Shown: one piece after another, positions 43,564-52,700 of the stretch
Layout of the letters: each line of letters starts with the position of its first letter
Numbering within the stretch: position 1 is the first letter of the stretch
Origin: Candidatus Uabimicrobium amorphum
Lineage (GTDB): Bacteria > Planctomycetota > Uabimicrobiia > Uabimicrobiales > Uabimicrobiaceae
Direction of reading: 5' to 3'
Length of the DNA stretch: 64,000 nucleotides
Assembly (NCBI RefSeq): GCF_009002475.1
Contig: NZ_AP019860.1
Span: 1,798,001-1,862,000, forward strand
Position numbers and translations under genes: made by a program
The notes under the pieces: model-generated
Told to the model about the DNA's origin: nothing
Seen by the model: only the letters and a program-made list of their open reading frames with translations
The model's database searches: none

Positions 43564-45523
43564 ATCGGTTATCTCTTTCAATCAGATCCACGGGAATTTC
43601 TTTCAAAAAGCGCGAAGGAGAGTTACGAAAACCATATGTATCTCCTCGTGAGGAAATGCGACTATAACTGATGGTGAGCATTTTTTTTGCTCTGGTAATT
43701 CCCACAAACAGAAGGCGCCGTTCTTCTTCTATCTCGTTTTGTGTTTCACTGCGACTATGCGGGCAGATTCCTTCCGCAACACCAATAATAAATACAATAG
43801 GAAATTCCAAACCCTTTGCGGCATGCAACGTCATAAGTGTCAGAGAGTCAACATCCTGATTTTCTTTTTCGTTATCAGTTAACAAAGAAATGTGTTGCAA
43901 AAAGTTAGATAAATTAGCATCTTTATGGATCTTTTCATACTCTTTTGCCGATGCTAAAAGTTCTAAAATATTTGCCTGGCGTTCCTCTTCTTTTTTTTCA
44001 TCATTTTTTTTAATATGCTTCATGTAACCTGTTTCATCAACAACAATTTCGATAAATTGCGAAATAGGTACATCTATTTTTTCTTGTACATTACGCACGA
44101 TCGTCATAAATTTACGCAGCGAGTTTTGTTGACGTGTTGTCATGCGTGTCCATAAAGCTTCGGCTTCCATAACTTCAAATATACTAATGTCATTTTCGCG
44201 AGCAATCTCAATCAAGCACTTAATGCACTTTTTGCTAATCCCTCGTGGTGGATTATTTATTATGCGAAATAAAGAAATTTCGTCAACGGGATTTGCAAAA
44301 AATTTAAGATATGCCAACACATCTTTTACTTCCGCTCTTTTGTAAAACTCTAGACCACCAACAATTGTGTAGGGAATATTCGCCTCAACAAGTTCGGTTT
44401 CGATAATACGACTTTGTGCGTTTGTTCGATAGAAAACAACCATATCAGATAAGTTGTGTTCGCCTCGCAATTGCTGAATTTGACGGCGAACAATTTCGGC
44501 TTCGTGCTTTTCATCATCGGCACGGACAAACTTGACGGGTTGGCCCTCGTCATTCTCTGTCCATAAGTCTTTTGCTTTGCGAAATATGTTATTGGAAATT
44601 AAGCTATCCGCTACTTTCAAAATCGTACGTGTGCTACGGTAATTTTGTTCGAGTTTGATCACTTTGGCGTCAGGGAAATCTTTTTCAAAATTTAGAATAT
44701 TCTGAATATTTGCCCCACGCCATGAGTAAATAGATTGATCTGGATCGCCTGTTGCACAGATATTTTTGTGCTCTTGTGCCAACAATTTTGCAATTTGGTA
44801 TTGTGGCTCGTTGGTATCCTGAAACTCATCTATTAGCAGATATTGAAATTTATTTTGATAAAATTCGAGGACGTCTTCGTTTTTTTGAAATAGTTCGAGT
44901 GTTTTTAATAGCAAATCGTCAAAATCAAAAGCATTGTTACGTTGAAGCATTTCTTGGTATGTTTTATAAACTTTACCGATGAGTCGATCCCAATAATTTC
45001 GCGACGCAAGAATCACTTCGGGAGATTTGCCGTGGTTTTTATAACGACCGATCGCATATTGATACTTACTGACACCGATAGATAAATCTATATCTAGTTC
45101 CGTAAGTACTTGTTTGATAATTTTTTTTTGATCGTCTGCATCGTAAATGGTGAAGTCAGGTTTGTAATCGATGGCTTCGCATTCTTTGCGTAGTATTCGC
45201 GAACAAAAGGAATGAAATGTTGTGATCCAACCAATTTTGTAATTGGTGATGGTTTCTACACGCTTTACCATTTCCTTAGCTGCTTTATTGGTAAATGTTA
45301 AAGCGAGGATCTGGGAAGAGTATATTTTTGTAGAAACAAGTCGTGCGATACGATGTGTAATGACGCGTGTTTTTCCACTCCCTGGTCCTGCTAAAATGAG
45401 TAGCGGTCCTTCATCGTGGTTTACAGCTTCATACTGTGGTTTATTTAATCCTTGTAGAAAGTTCATTGACTTGGCGACGGGAAGACCAATGCAAAATTTG
45501 GCCTTAATTTCTTGCCCCATCAT
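43556..45523 (-). CDS. UvrD/PcrA-type superfamily 1 DNA helicase
   Basis: The 655-residue protein has the SF1A motifs in order: Walker A A-G-P-G-S-G-K-T (45-52), T-F-T-N-K-A-A-K-E-M, D-E-F-Q-D-T-N (motif II), G-D-P-D-Q-S-I-Y-S-W-R-G (III), Q-N-Y-R-S (IV) and, near the end, T-L-H-A-A-K-G-L-E-F (V) and G-I-T-R-A (VI). It is a 3'-5' helicase that works with UvrABC in excision repair or in replication restart. Whether it is UvrD or PcrA cannot be settled here; the C-terminal arm is shorter than in E. coli UvrD (720 residues). Start options are ATG 45523 (after AAGAAGGG, very close) and ATG 45466, where homology begins. Confidence 0.94.
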   Translation of the reverse strand: MMGQEIKAKFCIGLPVAKSMNFLQGLNKPQYEAVNHDEGPLLILAGPGSGKTRVITHRIARLVSTKIYSSQILALTFTNKAAKEMVKRVETITNYKIGWITTFHSFCSRILRKECEAIDYKPDFTIYDADDQKKIIKQVLTELDIDLSIGVSKYQYAIGRYKNHGKSPEVILASRNYWDRLIGKVYKTYQEMLQRNNAFDFDDLLLKTLELFQKNEDVLEFYQNKFQYLLIDEFQDTNEPQYQIAKLLAQEHKNICATGDPDQSIYSWRGANIQNILNFEKDFPDAKVIKLEQNYRSTRTILKVADSLISNNIFRKAKDLWTENDEGQPVKFVRADDEKHEAEIVRRQIQQLRGEHNLSDMVVFYRTNAQSRIIETELVEANIPYTIVGGLEFYKRAEVKDVLAYLKFFANPVDEISLFRIINNPPRGISKKCIKCLIEIARENDISIFEVMEAEALWTRMTTRQQNSLRKFMTIVRNVQEKIDVPISQFIEIVVDETGYMKHIKKNDEKKEEERQANILELLASAKEYEKIHKDANLSNFLQHISLLTDNEKENQDVDSLTLMTLHAAKGLEFPIVFIIGVAEGICPHSRSETQNEIEEERRLLFVGITRAKKMLTISYSRISSRGDTYGFRNSPSRFLKEIPVDLIERDNRYD

Positions 45524-45718
45524 CCCTTCTTTGTGTAAAAAAATCAGGGTTATTCATTCTTATTTTAGCCTATCTCCGAGCCCACATCGAACTCATCACA
45601 CAGGCTAATTATGCAACAAGCACGCTCTTTACAATTAGCATCTAAACCTAGAATTTGAGTGTTGTGCTTTCGTATGTCAATTTAATACAAAATAACTTCG
45701 CAAAAAAATATGCTACTA

Positions 45719-45747
45719 TTGACAATCAACGGAAAAATAGCTAACAT
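45719..45747 (+). promoter_or_regulatory. Sigma-70-type promoter for the 159-aa membrane protein
   Basis: A perfect -35 box TTGACA (45719-45724) and a -10 box TAACAT (45742-45747; four of six positions) have a 17-base spacer. The expected start is near 45754, giving a leader of about 43 nt before ATG 45797 with GGAAG as ribosome site. Confidence 0.6.
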
Positions 45748-45796
45748 AAAAAAAAATTATGGGCAAAGCGAATTCAACTTTTATGGAAGTAATCAG

Positions 45797-46276
45797 ATGG
45801 AAACACCATCAAATGAAAAGAAAAAGAAAAAAGGCTTTTTGAGCTTTCTAATGAAAATCTTTATTTTCTTCGTAGTTATTATTCTAATCTGCACTGGGCT
45901 TTTTTATTGGAAAAAAAAGACGGTTACTGTGTATGCCTTGAACTTTTATTCTACCCAACTATCGAGCACTTTAACTTCAGAGAAACACTACAACATTGAA
46001 GATGATCAAGAGTATAAAGTTGTATATGAAGGTAAAAAAGGCACAGCTGACTTTGATGAAGCACAAGCAAAAAAGCGCATACTTGATCAAAGAAAAAAAG
46101 AAGTTTTAACAGCATTACAAAGTCTAGTAAAGAACTATAGCGAAAACGCGACAAAAAAGTGGCAAGAAATCTTTGCCGAACTACGTGGCGATATAAACGC
46201 AATGTTTGCCGATCAAAAAATTTCTACGGACGAGTATAAACATTTCTTGTCAAAGTTAGAGGCATATTCAAAGTAA
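45797..46276 (+). CDS. Small single-pass membrane protein, hypothetical
   Basis: I do not recognise this 159-residue protein. It begins with a lysine-rich cytoplasmic stretch (K-K-K-K-K near 9-13). One membrane segment at about 16-38 follows, then an outer part that is highly charged and helical, with coiled-coil character (about 85-155). There are no cysteines beyond the membrane segment. The start is ATG 45797 with GGAAG seven bases upstream. An upstream frame to 45710 overlaps the promoter and is rejected. It is encoded alone between divergent and convergent neighbours and is followed by a small hairpin. The layout fits a membrane-tethered coiled-coil protein, with no function to assign. 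Confidence 0.7.
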   Translation: METPSNEKKKKKGFLSFLMKIFIFFVVIILICTGLFYWKKKTVTVYALNFYSTQLSSTLTSEKHYNIEDDQEYKVVYEGKKGTADFDEAQAKKRILDQRKKEVLTALQSLVKNYSENATKKWQEIFAELRGDINAMFADQKISTDEYKHFLSKLEAYSK

Positions 46277-46280
46277 ACTT

Positions 46281-46303
46281 TGGAACTTCCTCTTGGAAGT
46301 TCC
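46281..46303 (+). terminator. Terminator-like hairpin
   Basis: GGAACTTCC (46282-46290) and GGAAGTTCC (46295-46303) form a perfect 9-bp stem with a 4-nt loop, directly after the 159-residue gene. No T-run follows. The rest of the convergent gap to 46471 shows nothing recognisable. Confidence 0.5.
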
Positions 46304-46471
46304 GATGTTCTGGAGCTACAAAACAAAGTGGCTTTTAAATTTTGACCGTAAGTAATAACTGTACAACACTTTATACGACCAAATTGTACAATTCCAACAG
46401 CAAGTTGAAGTAGTTTGATTTTAATAAAACAATAGCGAGTTGTTCGGCACGGTTCTGTGGAACTTGTGGGG

Positions 46472-46774
46472 TTACTCTTCCCAAGAAAATTCGATTTGTG
46501 TATCACCAATTTGGATGATATCTCCCAATTGCAAATCTTCGCGAAATGAAATAACTGCCCCGTTTACACTAGTACCATTCTGACTATTGTTATCGAGAAT
46601 TTCAAAAGCACCACCAACATTACGGACAATACAGTGGATTCGCGACATTTTTATATCTGGGATTGGAATAGAACATTCTAAATTTCGTCCGATAGAAGCT
46701 TCATCGCCATCTTTAATCACACAGGATAGACCTTCGCCTTCCCCTTTAATTACCTTGAGTTTTCCAATTTTCAT
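46472..46774 (-). CDS. Minimal FHA-domain protein
   Basis: The 100-residue protein is a single forkhead-associated domain and nothing else. It has I-G-R-N-L-E-C at about 28-34, the phosphothreonine-contacting M-S-R-I-H at about 43-47 and the N-N-S-Q-N-G-T-S-V-N-G loop at about 61-71. Such free domains bind phosphothreonine peptides and can serve as adaptors or as GarA-like switches. The ATG is preceded by AAAGGATG. It lies 61 nt after the NtrC-type regulator gene and is likely co-transcribed with it, which suggests cross-talk between Ser/Thr phosphorylation and sigma-54 control. Confidence 0.92.
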   Translation of the reverse strand: MKIGKLKVIKGEGEGLSCVIKDGDEASIGRNLECSIPIPDIKMSRIHCIVRNVGGAFEILDNNSQNGTSVNGAVISFREDLQLGDIIQIGDTQIEFSWEE

Positions 46775-46835
46775 ACAGCATCCTTTTTCGAACTTTAGAA
46801 CACAACATTACCTTTTCATCGTTTTAGGCAATGTT

Positions 46836-48188
46836 CTAATTGGGTTTGTTTAGATTATACTTTTCCATTTTTTTATACAAATTACTGCGTTGCATCTTCA
46901 AAATTTCAGCTGTTTTTTTGACATTCCAATTTGTTTCTTCTAGCTTTTGCGACAAAAAGGCTTTTTCTGATACTTTTTTGAAATCTTCGAATGTTTCCGA
47001 ATTGAACATTGAATCATTAGAAGATGTGTCGTTTGTGTATAAATTAATATCTTTTTTGGTAATAGAGCTTGATTTTGCAAGGATTACAGCGCGTTCAATT
47101 AGGTTACGCAGTTCACGAATATTTCCAGGCCATGAATACGACTGTAGGCTTTTAATAGCGCTTTCTTCCAATGTTTTGGCGGGTAGTTTATATTTTTTTA
47201 CGAAACGGTCAAGAAAAAAATTGGCAATAAGTGGTATGTCACTTAACCTTTCTCTAAGGGGAGGTAAATGTATCGGAACTACATTTAGTCGATAGTATAA
47301 GTCTTGACGAAAAGTCCCCTCAATGCTCTCCTCAGCTAAGTTTTTATTCGTAGCTGCGATCACGCGTACATCAACATCGATTTGGGTACTACCACCTACG
47401 CGTGTAATCTTTCCCTCTTCTAACACTCTGAGCACTTTTGCTTGCGCGGTTAAACTCATATCCCCTATCTCATCGAGAAATAAACTCCCTTTGTTGGCAA
47501 GCTCAAATTTTCCCTTGCGCTTTTCATGAGCATGAGTGAAGGCGCCCTTCTCATGGCCAAATAATTCGCTTTCAATCAAGCTTTCTGGTATGGCTGCGCA
47601 ATTCACTTCGACAAAAGAAGCTTCTTTCCTCACCGATTGATAGTGAATTGCTTGCGCGATTAGTTCTTTACCTGTACCATTTTCTCCTGTAATGAGTACT
47701 TTGGCTTCTGTGGGGGCAACACGTTCTACAGTATCGAGTATATCAAGGATCGCCTTGCTATTTCCCAAAATTTGTGGGTCATCATTGACAATTTCGGATA
47801 ATTCTTTACACTGCCTAGATAATTTTTTCTTCTTCAAAGCATTGCGGATGGTAATGAGGACGCGATCTTGATCAAGAGGTTTAGCAAGAAAGTCAAACGC
47901 TCCTTTTTTTGTCGCATCTACGGCAATCGGGATTTCCGCATTTCCAGAAATGACAATGACTTCGATGTCTCCGAAGTCTTTTTTTATTATCTCTAGTAAT
48001 TCCAAGCCGTCCATACCAGGCATTTTAATATCTACAAGAGCAACATCTATATCGGACTTTTTCTTTAAAAATTTCAGAGCGTCTTTACCATTCGCGGCTT
48101 TATCTACGTGATAGTCCTCGTACAAAAGAACCATTTCTAACGTGTTGCGAATTCCCTGATCGTCATCAACTATTAAAATGTTTGTCAT
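46836..48188 (-). CDS. NtrC-family response regulator with variant GAFTGA loop
   Basis: The 450-residue protein has three parts. The receiver domain has the acidic pocket D-D-D at 8-10, the phosphoacceptor Asp53 and Lys103. The central AAA+ domain (about 140-365) has Walker A G-E-N-G-T-G-K-E (168-175) and Walker B L-F-L-D-E-I-G-D. The C-terminal Fis-type helix-turn-helix lies near 425-450. The sigma-54-contacting loop reads GAFTHA (215-220) instead of GAFTGA, which may change sigma-54 dependence. The start is ATG 48188; a TTG at 48203 adds five residues without homology. No histidine kinase gene is adjacent, so the phosphodonor is unknown. The lipoprotein gene lies 34 nt upstream and the FHA gene 61 nt downstream. 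Confidence 0.93.
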   Translation of the reverse strand: MTNILIVDDDQGIRNTLEMVLLYEDYHVDKAANGKDALKFLKKKSDIDVALVDIKMPGMDGLELLEIIKKDFGDIEVIVISGNAEIPIAVDATKKGAFDFLAKPLDQDRVLITIRNALKKKKLSRQCKELSEIVNDDPQILGNSKAILDILDTVERVAPTEAKVLITGENGTGKELIAQAIHYQSVRKEASFVEVNCAAIPESLIESELFGHEKGAFTHAHEKRKGKFELANKGSLFLDEIGDMSLTAQAKVLRVLEEGKITRVGGSTQIDVDVRVIAATNKNLAEESIEGTFRQDLYYRLNVVPIHLPPLRERLSDIPLIANFFLDRFVKKYKLPAKTLEESAIKSLQSYSWPGNIRELRNLIERAVILAKSSSITKKDINLYTNDTSSNDSMFNSETFEDFKKVSEKAFLSQKLEETNWNVKKTAEILKMQRSNLYKKMEKYNLNKPN

Positions 48189-48222
48189 TTTTTTATTCCA
48201 CAAGACTAGAAGAGCAAGTTAT

Positions 48223-48858
48223 TTAAAATTCGTCGTCGTCGTAGTCATCACCTTCGTCGTCATAGTCATCGTCACCTTCATCGTCACCATCGTCTTCTTC
48301 ATCTTCGTAAGTGTCTTCTTCGCTATCACTATCATCTTCGTTTTCGTAACTATCGTCTTCATAGCTATCATCGCCATACTCATCGTCTTCGTAACTGTCG
48401 TCTTCGTACTCGTCGTCTTCAGACTCATCGTCTTTTTCACGCTTTAGTGTACTCTTACCTCTGCCTTTACGAATGGTAAGCTTTCTCTTTTTCTCAGGAG
48501 CTTTATCACTGATGCTGTAGGTAATATTATTGGTATCAAAGATACGTTGCAACGCAGTGTTGAAATCATAATTTCCCATCGCAACTTCGCGGTCTTCATT
48601 GTATTTTTTTGTACGTCCATCATCACCGACATAACCAACTAATTCACCGCGTAGGTCAAAAACAAAGTAATGATTTCGCGCTATATTTTTTTTATTTCGC
48701 CACGAATACTCATGAGCATATCCTGCAGGTACGTTGTTGGATCTCACATGATAAATTTTGTCAAGTTCAGGCTCTGTGGCGGAAAGAGTGATTTTTTCCT
48801 TTGGTATTTGTTGACAGCCCATAATAAAAATACTGCACAATAAAAATCTAAGTAGCAC
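48223..48858 (-). CDS. Lipoprotein with long Asp/Glu-rich tail
   Basis: The 211-residue product has a lipoprotein signal (M-L-L-R-F-L-L-C-S-I-F-I-M-G-C, Cys15) and a globular middle part of about 120 residues that I do not recognise. A basic patch (K-K-R-K-L-T-I-R-K-G-R-G-K) comes next. The final 65 residues are nearly all Asp, Glu, Tyr, Ser and Gly in degenerate D-D-S-Y-E-D-D-E-Y repeats. The start is GTG 48858, with AGGAG seven bases upstream. Extracytoplasmic acidic tails of this kind could bind calcium or other cations; this is inference. It heads the unit with the NtrC-type regulator and FHA protein. The repeated GAA/GAC/TAC codons make the DNA itself a low-complexity repeat (48230-48430). 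Confidence 0.8.
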   Translation of the reverse strand: MLLRFLLCSIFIMGCQQIPKEKITLSATEPELDKIYHVRSNNVPAGYAHEYSWRNKKNIARNHYFVFDLRGELVGYVGDDGRTKKYNEDREVAMGNYDFNTALQRIFDTNNITYSISDKAPEKKRKLTIRKGRGKSTLKREKDDESEDDEYEDDSYEDDEYGDDSYEDDSYENEDDSDSEEDTYEDEEDDGDDEGDDDYDDEGDDYDDDEF

Positions 48859-48876
48859 TTATTTTCTCCTGAAATA

Positions 48877-48906
48877 AAAAATGCCAGGAATATTCCTGGC
48901 ATTTTT
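48877..48906 (-). terminator. Perfect 30-bp palindromic terminator after the pseudopilin gene
   Basis: The 15-bp arms meet at GGAATATTCC with no mismatch (48877-48906), flanked by A-run and T-run on both sides. It lies 20 nt beyond the pseudopilin stop and 18 nt before the lipoprotein start. It separates the two units, or it lets part of the pseudopilin transcript read through. Confidence 0.85.
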
Positions 48907-48926
48907 CTTGTTTAGTCTAATACAGC

Positions 48927-49583
48927 CTAGTTAGCAAGAGGGTCTGTAATAAGTTCAGCTCCCCAGTCTGCAGCCGCTCTTCTTAAGTGATCAACGTGCG
49001 CATCTAGGAATAGGAATTGCATAACTTGTCCGTTTTCGTGATTTTCAACGAAACCATCATTCCAGTCGTCAGCTGCGATTGGAGTAGTTGTGGTTTCTTC
49101 TGTAGGACGGAAAATACCAGGATATTTGTTTTGGTCTACATTGATACGTCCACCATAACTAATAACTGTTGTGGTATCAGCGGTGCTGTAATCAGCTGTA
49201 GGAGTAATTTTAGCAATTACCATTTCGTCACCAGCTTTAGACGGATCGTTAGGATCTGTAGAGTTGATGTCTGGAGTAGATGGACATAGATATACTTCTG
49301 GTTCGATAAGAATTTTTTCAGAGTATAGTTCGAATATGAATGCAGAACCGTTAGGGTCAGAACCTTCAACAGATCCAGCTCCGGTAGGATAGCGAACTTG
49401 ACGTCCAATATCTAGTAGGAATAGGTTGAATGCTTTACCCAATTGGCTTAAGTTAGCTTTACACTTAGATTGCTTAGCTTTTTCACTTACCTGGCTAAGA
49501 GCTGGTAATAACATAGCAGCCAGGATACCAATAATAGCTATTACAACTAATAGTTCTATTAGAGTAAATCCTCTTTTTTTCAT
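48927..49583 (-). CDS. Type IV pilin-like pseudopilin with large C-terminal domain
   Basis: The 218-residue protein starts [14 protein letters not shown], a prepilin peptidase site cut after Gly5 with the invariant Glu at mature position 5. A 20-residue hydrophobic helix follows. The next segment ([14 protein letters not shown]) and the end ([10 protein letters not shown]) match the pseudopilin-like proteins that are highly multiplied in Planctomycetes and Lentisphaerae. They act in type II secretion-like or envelope roles that are not well defined. The ATG is preceded by AGGAG. No secretion ATPase or pilin peptidase gene is in the window; the PilM-PilN fusion at 56446-58032 is the only related component. 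Confidence 0.92.
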   Translation of the reverse strand: MKKRGFTLIELLVVIAIIGILAAMLLPALSQVSEKAKQSKCKANLSQLGKAFNLFLLDIGRQVRYPTGAGSVEGSDPNGSAFIFELYSEKILIEPEVYLCPSTPDINSTDPNDPSKAGDEMVIAKITPTADYSTADTTTVISYGGRINVDQNKYPGIFRPTEETTTTPIAADDWNDGFVENHENGQVMQFLFLDAHVDHLRRAAADWGAELITDPLAN

Positions 49584-49665
49584 GTATGTCTCCTATCAAT
49601 CCACATTTTTTTTCGCAAAATGTGGAAAAAAATATGTTTACAATATAAAGGTTATATATATACCT

Positions 49666-49693
49666 ATTATATTTACTCGAATAAAAAAAGCAA
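49666..49693 (-). promoter_or_regulatory. Candidate promoter for the pseudopilin gene
   Basis: On the minus strand a perfect -10 box TATAAT (49671-49666) follows a weak -35 TTGCTT (49693-49688) with 16 bases between. The leader would be about 75 nt. The surrounding DNA is extremely A/T-rich, so chance matches are easy. Confidence 0.4.
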
Positions 49694-49705
49694 TTTTTTT
49701 TCTCG

Positions 49706-49730
49706 CCTAAAAAAAATTTTTTTTCTTAGG
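49706..49730 (-). terminator. A/T-rich hairpin at the end of the NACHT-WD40 gene
   Basis: CCTAA plus an eight-base A/T tract pairs with the TTTTTTTT-CTTAGG side (49706-49730) and overlaps the stop codon of the minus-strand gene. A further T-tract lies beyond it in the minus direction. Confidence 0.45.
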
Positions 49731-52700
49731 AAGTTTGTAATTTCAAGAAGTAAGTATAGGTTCCTCCGTAACCACAAATGTATCCTTCAGGGGAAAAGAA
49801 CGCATTGCGTATCAGTGACGGAAAAAAAGCAATACTTTCTTGTTGTTTTGTTTGGCAAGTCGTCTCTAAATCTTGAGTGGCCACATAAAAATCTTTTGCG
49901 ACAAGAAATTGCTCTACGTTGCAGTTTCCTTCCACAATTTTAACACATTGGGCGTTCATATAATCCCAAAAGCGGATGGTGTTATCACGCGAAGCAGAAA
50001 CAAGTTGATTTCCCACAAAGGCAACGCTTGTAACCCCGCTAGAATGTCCCACAAGTGTCGCCACTAACTTTTGTTGTTGAATATCCCAAATCTGAATGGT
50101 CCGATCTTCCGCTCCTGAAGCAACGTAGCGATTGTCAGAGCTAATATCTATACTGCGTACATCGTGCTGGTGTTCTTTCCATTTCTGCAGGCACTTTTGC
50201 TGCGCAATGTCCCAAAGATGCACGTTGTGGCCACGATCCCCGCTGGCTAAAAACCGACCATCACTACTCACCTTTGCACACATAACCACTTTTTCATGAC
50301 CTGTTAGTTTAAAAGCGCGCGTATCTTGTTCTAAATCGTAAAAAGAAATGTCTTTGGAACTTCCGCCGTAATAGACGTAGCGATCATCGGGTGTATAGTG
50401 AGCAAAACGCGTGTACTCTTCAGTTGAAATAGTTCTTACTTTACGTCCAGATGCGACATCCCATATATGCAAATAGGTGTCTTTTGACGAGGTAACTAAA
50501 TTTTTGTTACAGTGACTAAACGAAGTGGTCAACACCACATCCTCATGCCCAATAGGAAAAGAAATTTGTGACTCGCTGTTGGCGTTCCACAAACGAATGG
50601 TTTTGTCACTCGAAGCAGAAATGATACGTTGCGCATCACCCGTCATTTGTAGGCCAAAGATTGCACTTTCGTGACCTTCAAATTTTTTGATACATTCTCC
50701 ACTTTGCACATCCCAAACGCGGATCGTTCCAAAAACACTTGTCGCGACGTAGCGTCCATCACTGCTACACGAAACGACAAATACAATACTTTTGTGCGGT
50801 AGTGTGCGTAAACATTCTCCTGATTGCAAATCCCATATACGAACACTGTAGTCGCGCGAGGCGGAAAACAGTAAGCGTTTGTCTTTGTCCATACAAACAC
50901 TTTTCACATCGCGACTGTGACCTTTGAGCACATTGATGCACTCCCCACTTTTGGCATTCCAAATGCGTATCGTATGGTCCCAAGAAGCCGAAGCAATGAT
51001 ACTTTCATCATCGCTGAGACAAACACCATTCACAGTTTTGGTGTGCCCGTTCAACACATGTAGACATTCTCCACTCTTGCGGCTCCAAACACGTACGGTT
51101 TTATCTTTGCTACCGGACACGATCAGATTTCCGTCTTCGTTACTACTCACACAAGCGATTTCGTCGGTATGTCCTTCGAGAGTTCGAATACAATCACCTT
51201 TTTGAATATCCCATATTCGCAAAGTGCTATCTCCCGAAGAAGTCACTACTTGGTGTGGGTGACAGAAGGATATGCCCGAGATATAGTGGCTATGGCCTTT
51301 TAAGGTCATAAAACAACGACCGGATTCGCTATCCCAAACACGCACGGAACGATCCCATGACCCCGAAACGATAATATTCTGTTTGGCGTTCATTGCAACG
51401 CTCGTTGCAATGTCTTCATGTCCACGTAGTATTTTAATCGTCGCGGCATTTAATGTCTCCGGAAGAGGTGACAAACTTTGCAACCACTTCCACCCACCGC
51501 GCGATTCTTTTTGTTGCCGTAAGTAATCAACAAATTTGTAAAAGTGAGGTGAGGAAATAGATTTTTTCTCCGCATAGTAAGAACTTGCTTGTGGAGCATC
51601 ATACCAATAGCCGTGGTTCCACAATGATTGAATCAAACACTGTGGGTGGCGAATCAAAAAATGTAATTCTAAGTCGATAATACTGCCCATGAGCTGTAAA
51701 CTGTCTCGTTTCACAGAAACTCCCGGAGCCAAATCGATACAAAGATCTGCAGGAAGCGGTACGGCAACGGCTGTCGTGGCAAATTCGATATCATTGCGCA
51801 AATCACTTAACATATTTGCACAACATTTTTTTTCGAGAAAGTCAATATCGGAAAATAGTTGCAAAAGACTGGTATAGTCTTCGCCCCATTGCGTCTGATA
51901 GGCGATCTCTGTCAGACTACGTTCATAACCAAACCCTTGCTCGCGAAAAAAAGCCGCTAGGCGCAAATGGCTATTACGTAAATTGTTTCTTCCTAACCAC
52001 ATTTTCACTGAACGTTCAAACTCTGGGTGGAAAAAAGTCAATAGCTTTTCACGTGGGATCACAAAATTCGCCAAGTTATTTTGCAAAACAACCAAGAAAT
52101 CATCGGCAAACTCTTCGCGAAAATCGCGCAACATAATTTCGCGAATTTCCACCTCTGCGAGACCATTGCGACTAGAAGCGATGAGTCCCAAGTAGCAGGT
52201 GATGATTTGCTTGCCATAGGCGTTTTGCAATCGGTCGAGAATTTGATGGAATAAAGATTCTACGGTTTCTGCCAACTGACCAACGGCGATACCACCGGCA
52301 CTCATTTCATCTAACGCCACCTTAAGAAAAAGAGGACTCCCGCATGCTCTTTTTATCAACAAGTTTTCTTCGTCTACCGACAACTTATTTTGCTGCTGAC
52401 GAATGATAAGACGAATACTTTCTTCATCTAGAGGTGGTAGAGATAAAATCTCAGGTGTTAAATGTTCCTGTATCTTTGGCCATATGGATGTGGGACGTGT
52501 TGTCAGAATCAAGCGTACGTTTTGACTGAAATTCTTGGGTAACCAACGTAAATTATGCCCCTCGTCATCCATTTCGTCAAATCCATCGATAGCAACCACC
52601 AATGAACGTTCTGTCGTCTGTAACACTTCATGCACTTGCTCAAGAATTTTCAAATCGGAATTTTGCAAATTTTCAATAAAGCCGTACTGCTGTAATTGTT

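Noticed and set aside
48219..48440. Met/Thr/Lys-rich 73-residue and Val/Phe-rich 89-residue frames over the acidic tail region
   Set aside because: They are alternative-frame readings of the GAC/GAA/TAC repeat of the lipoprotein gene.
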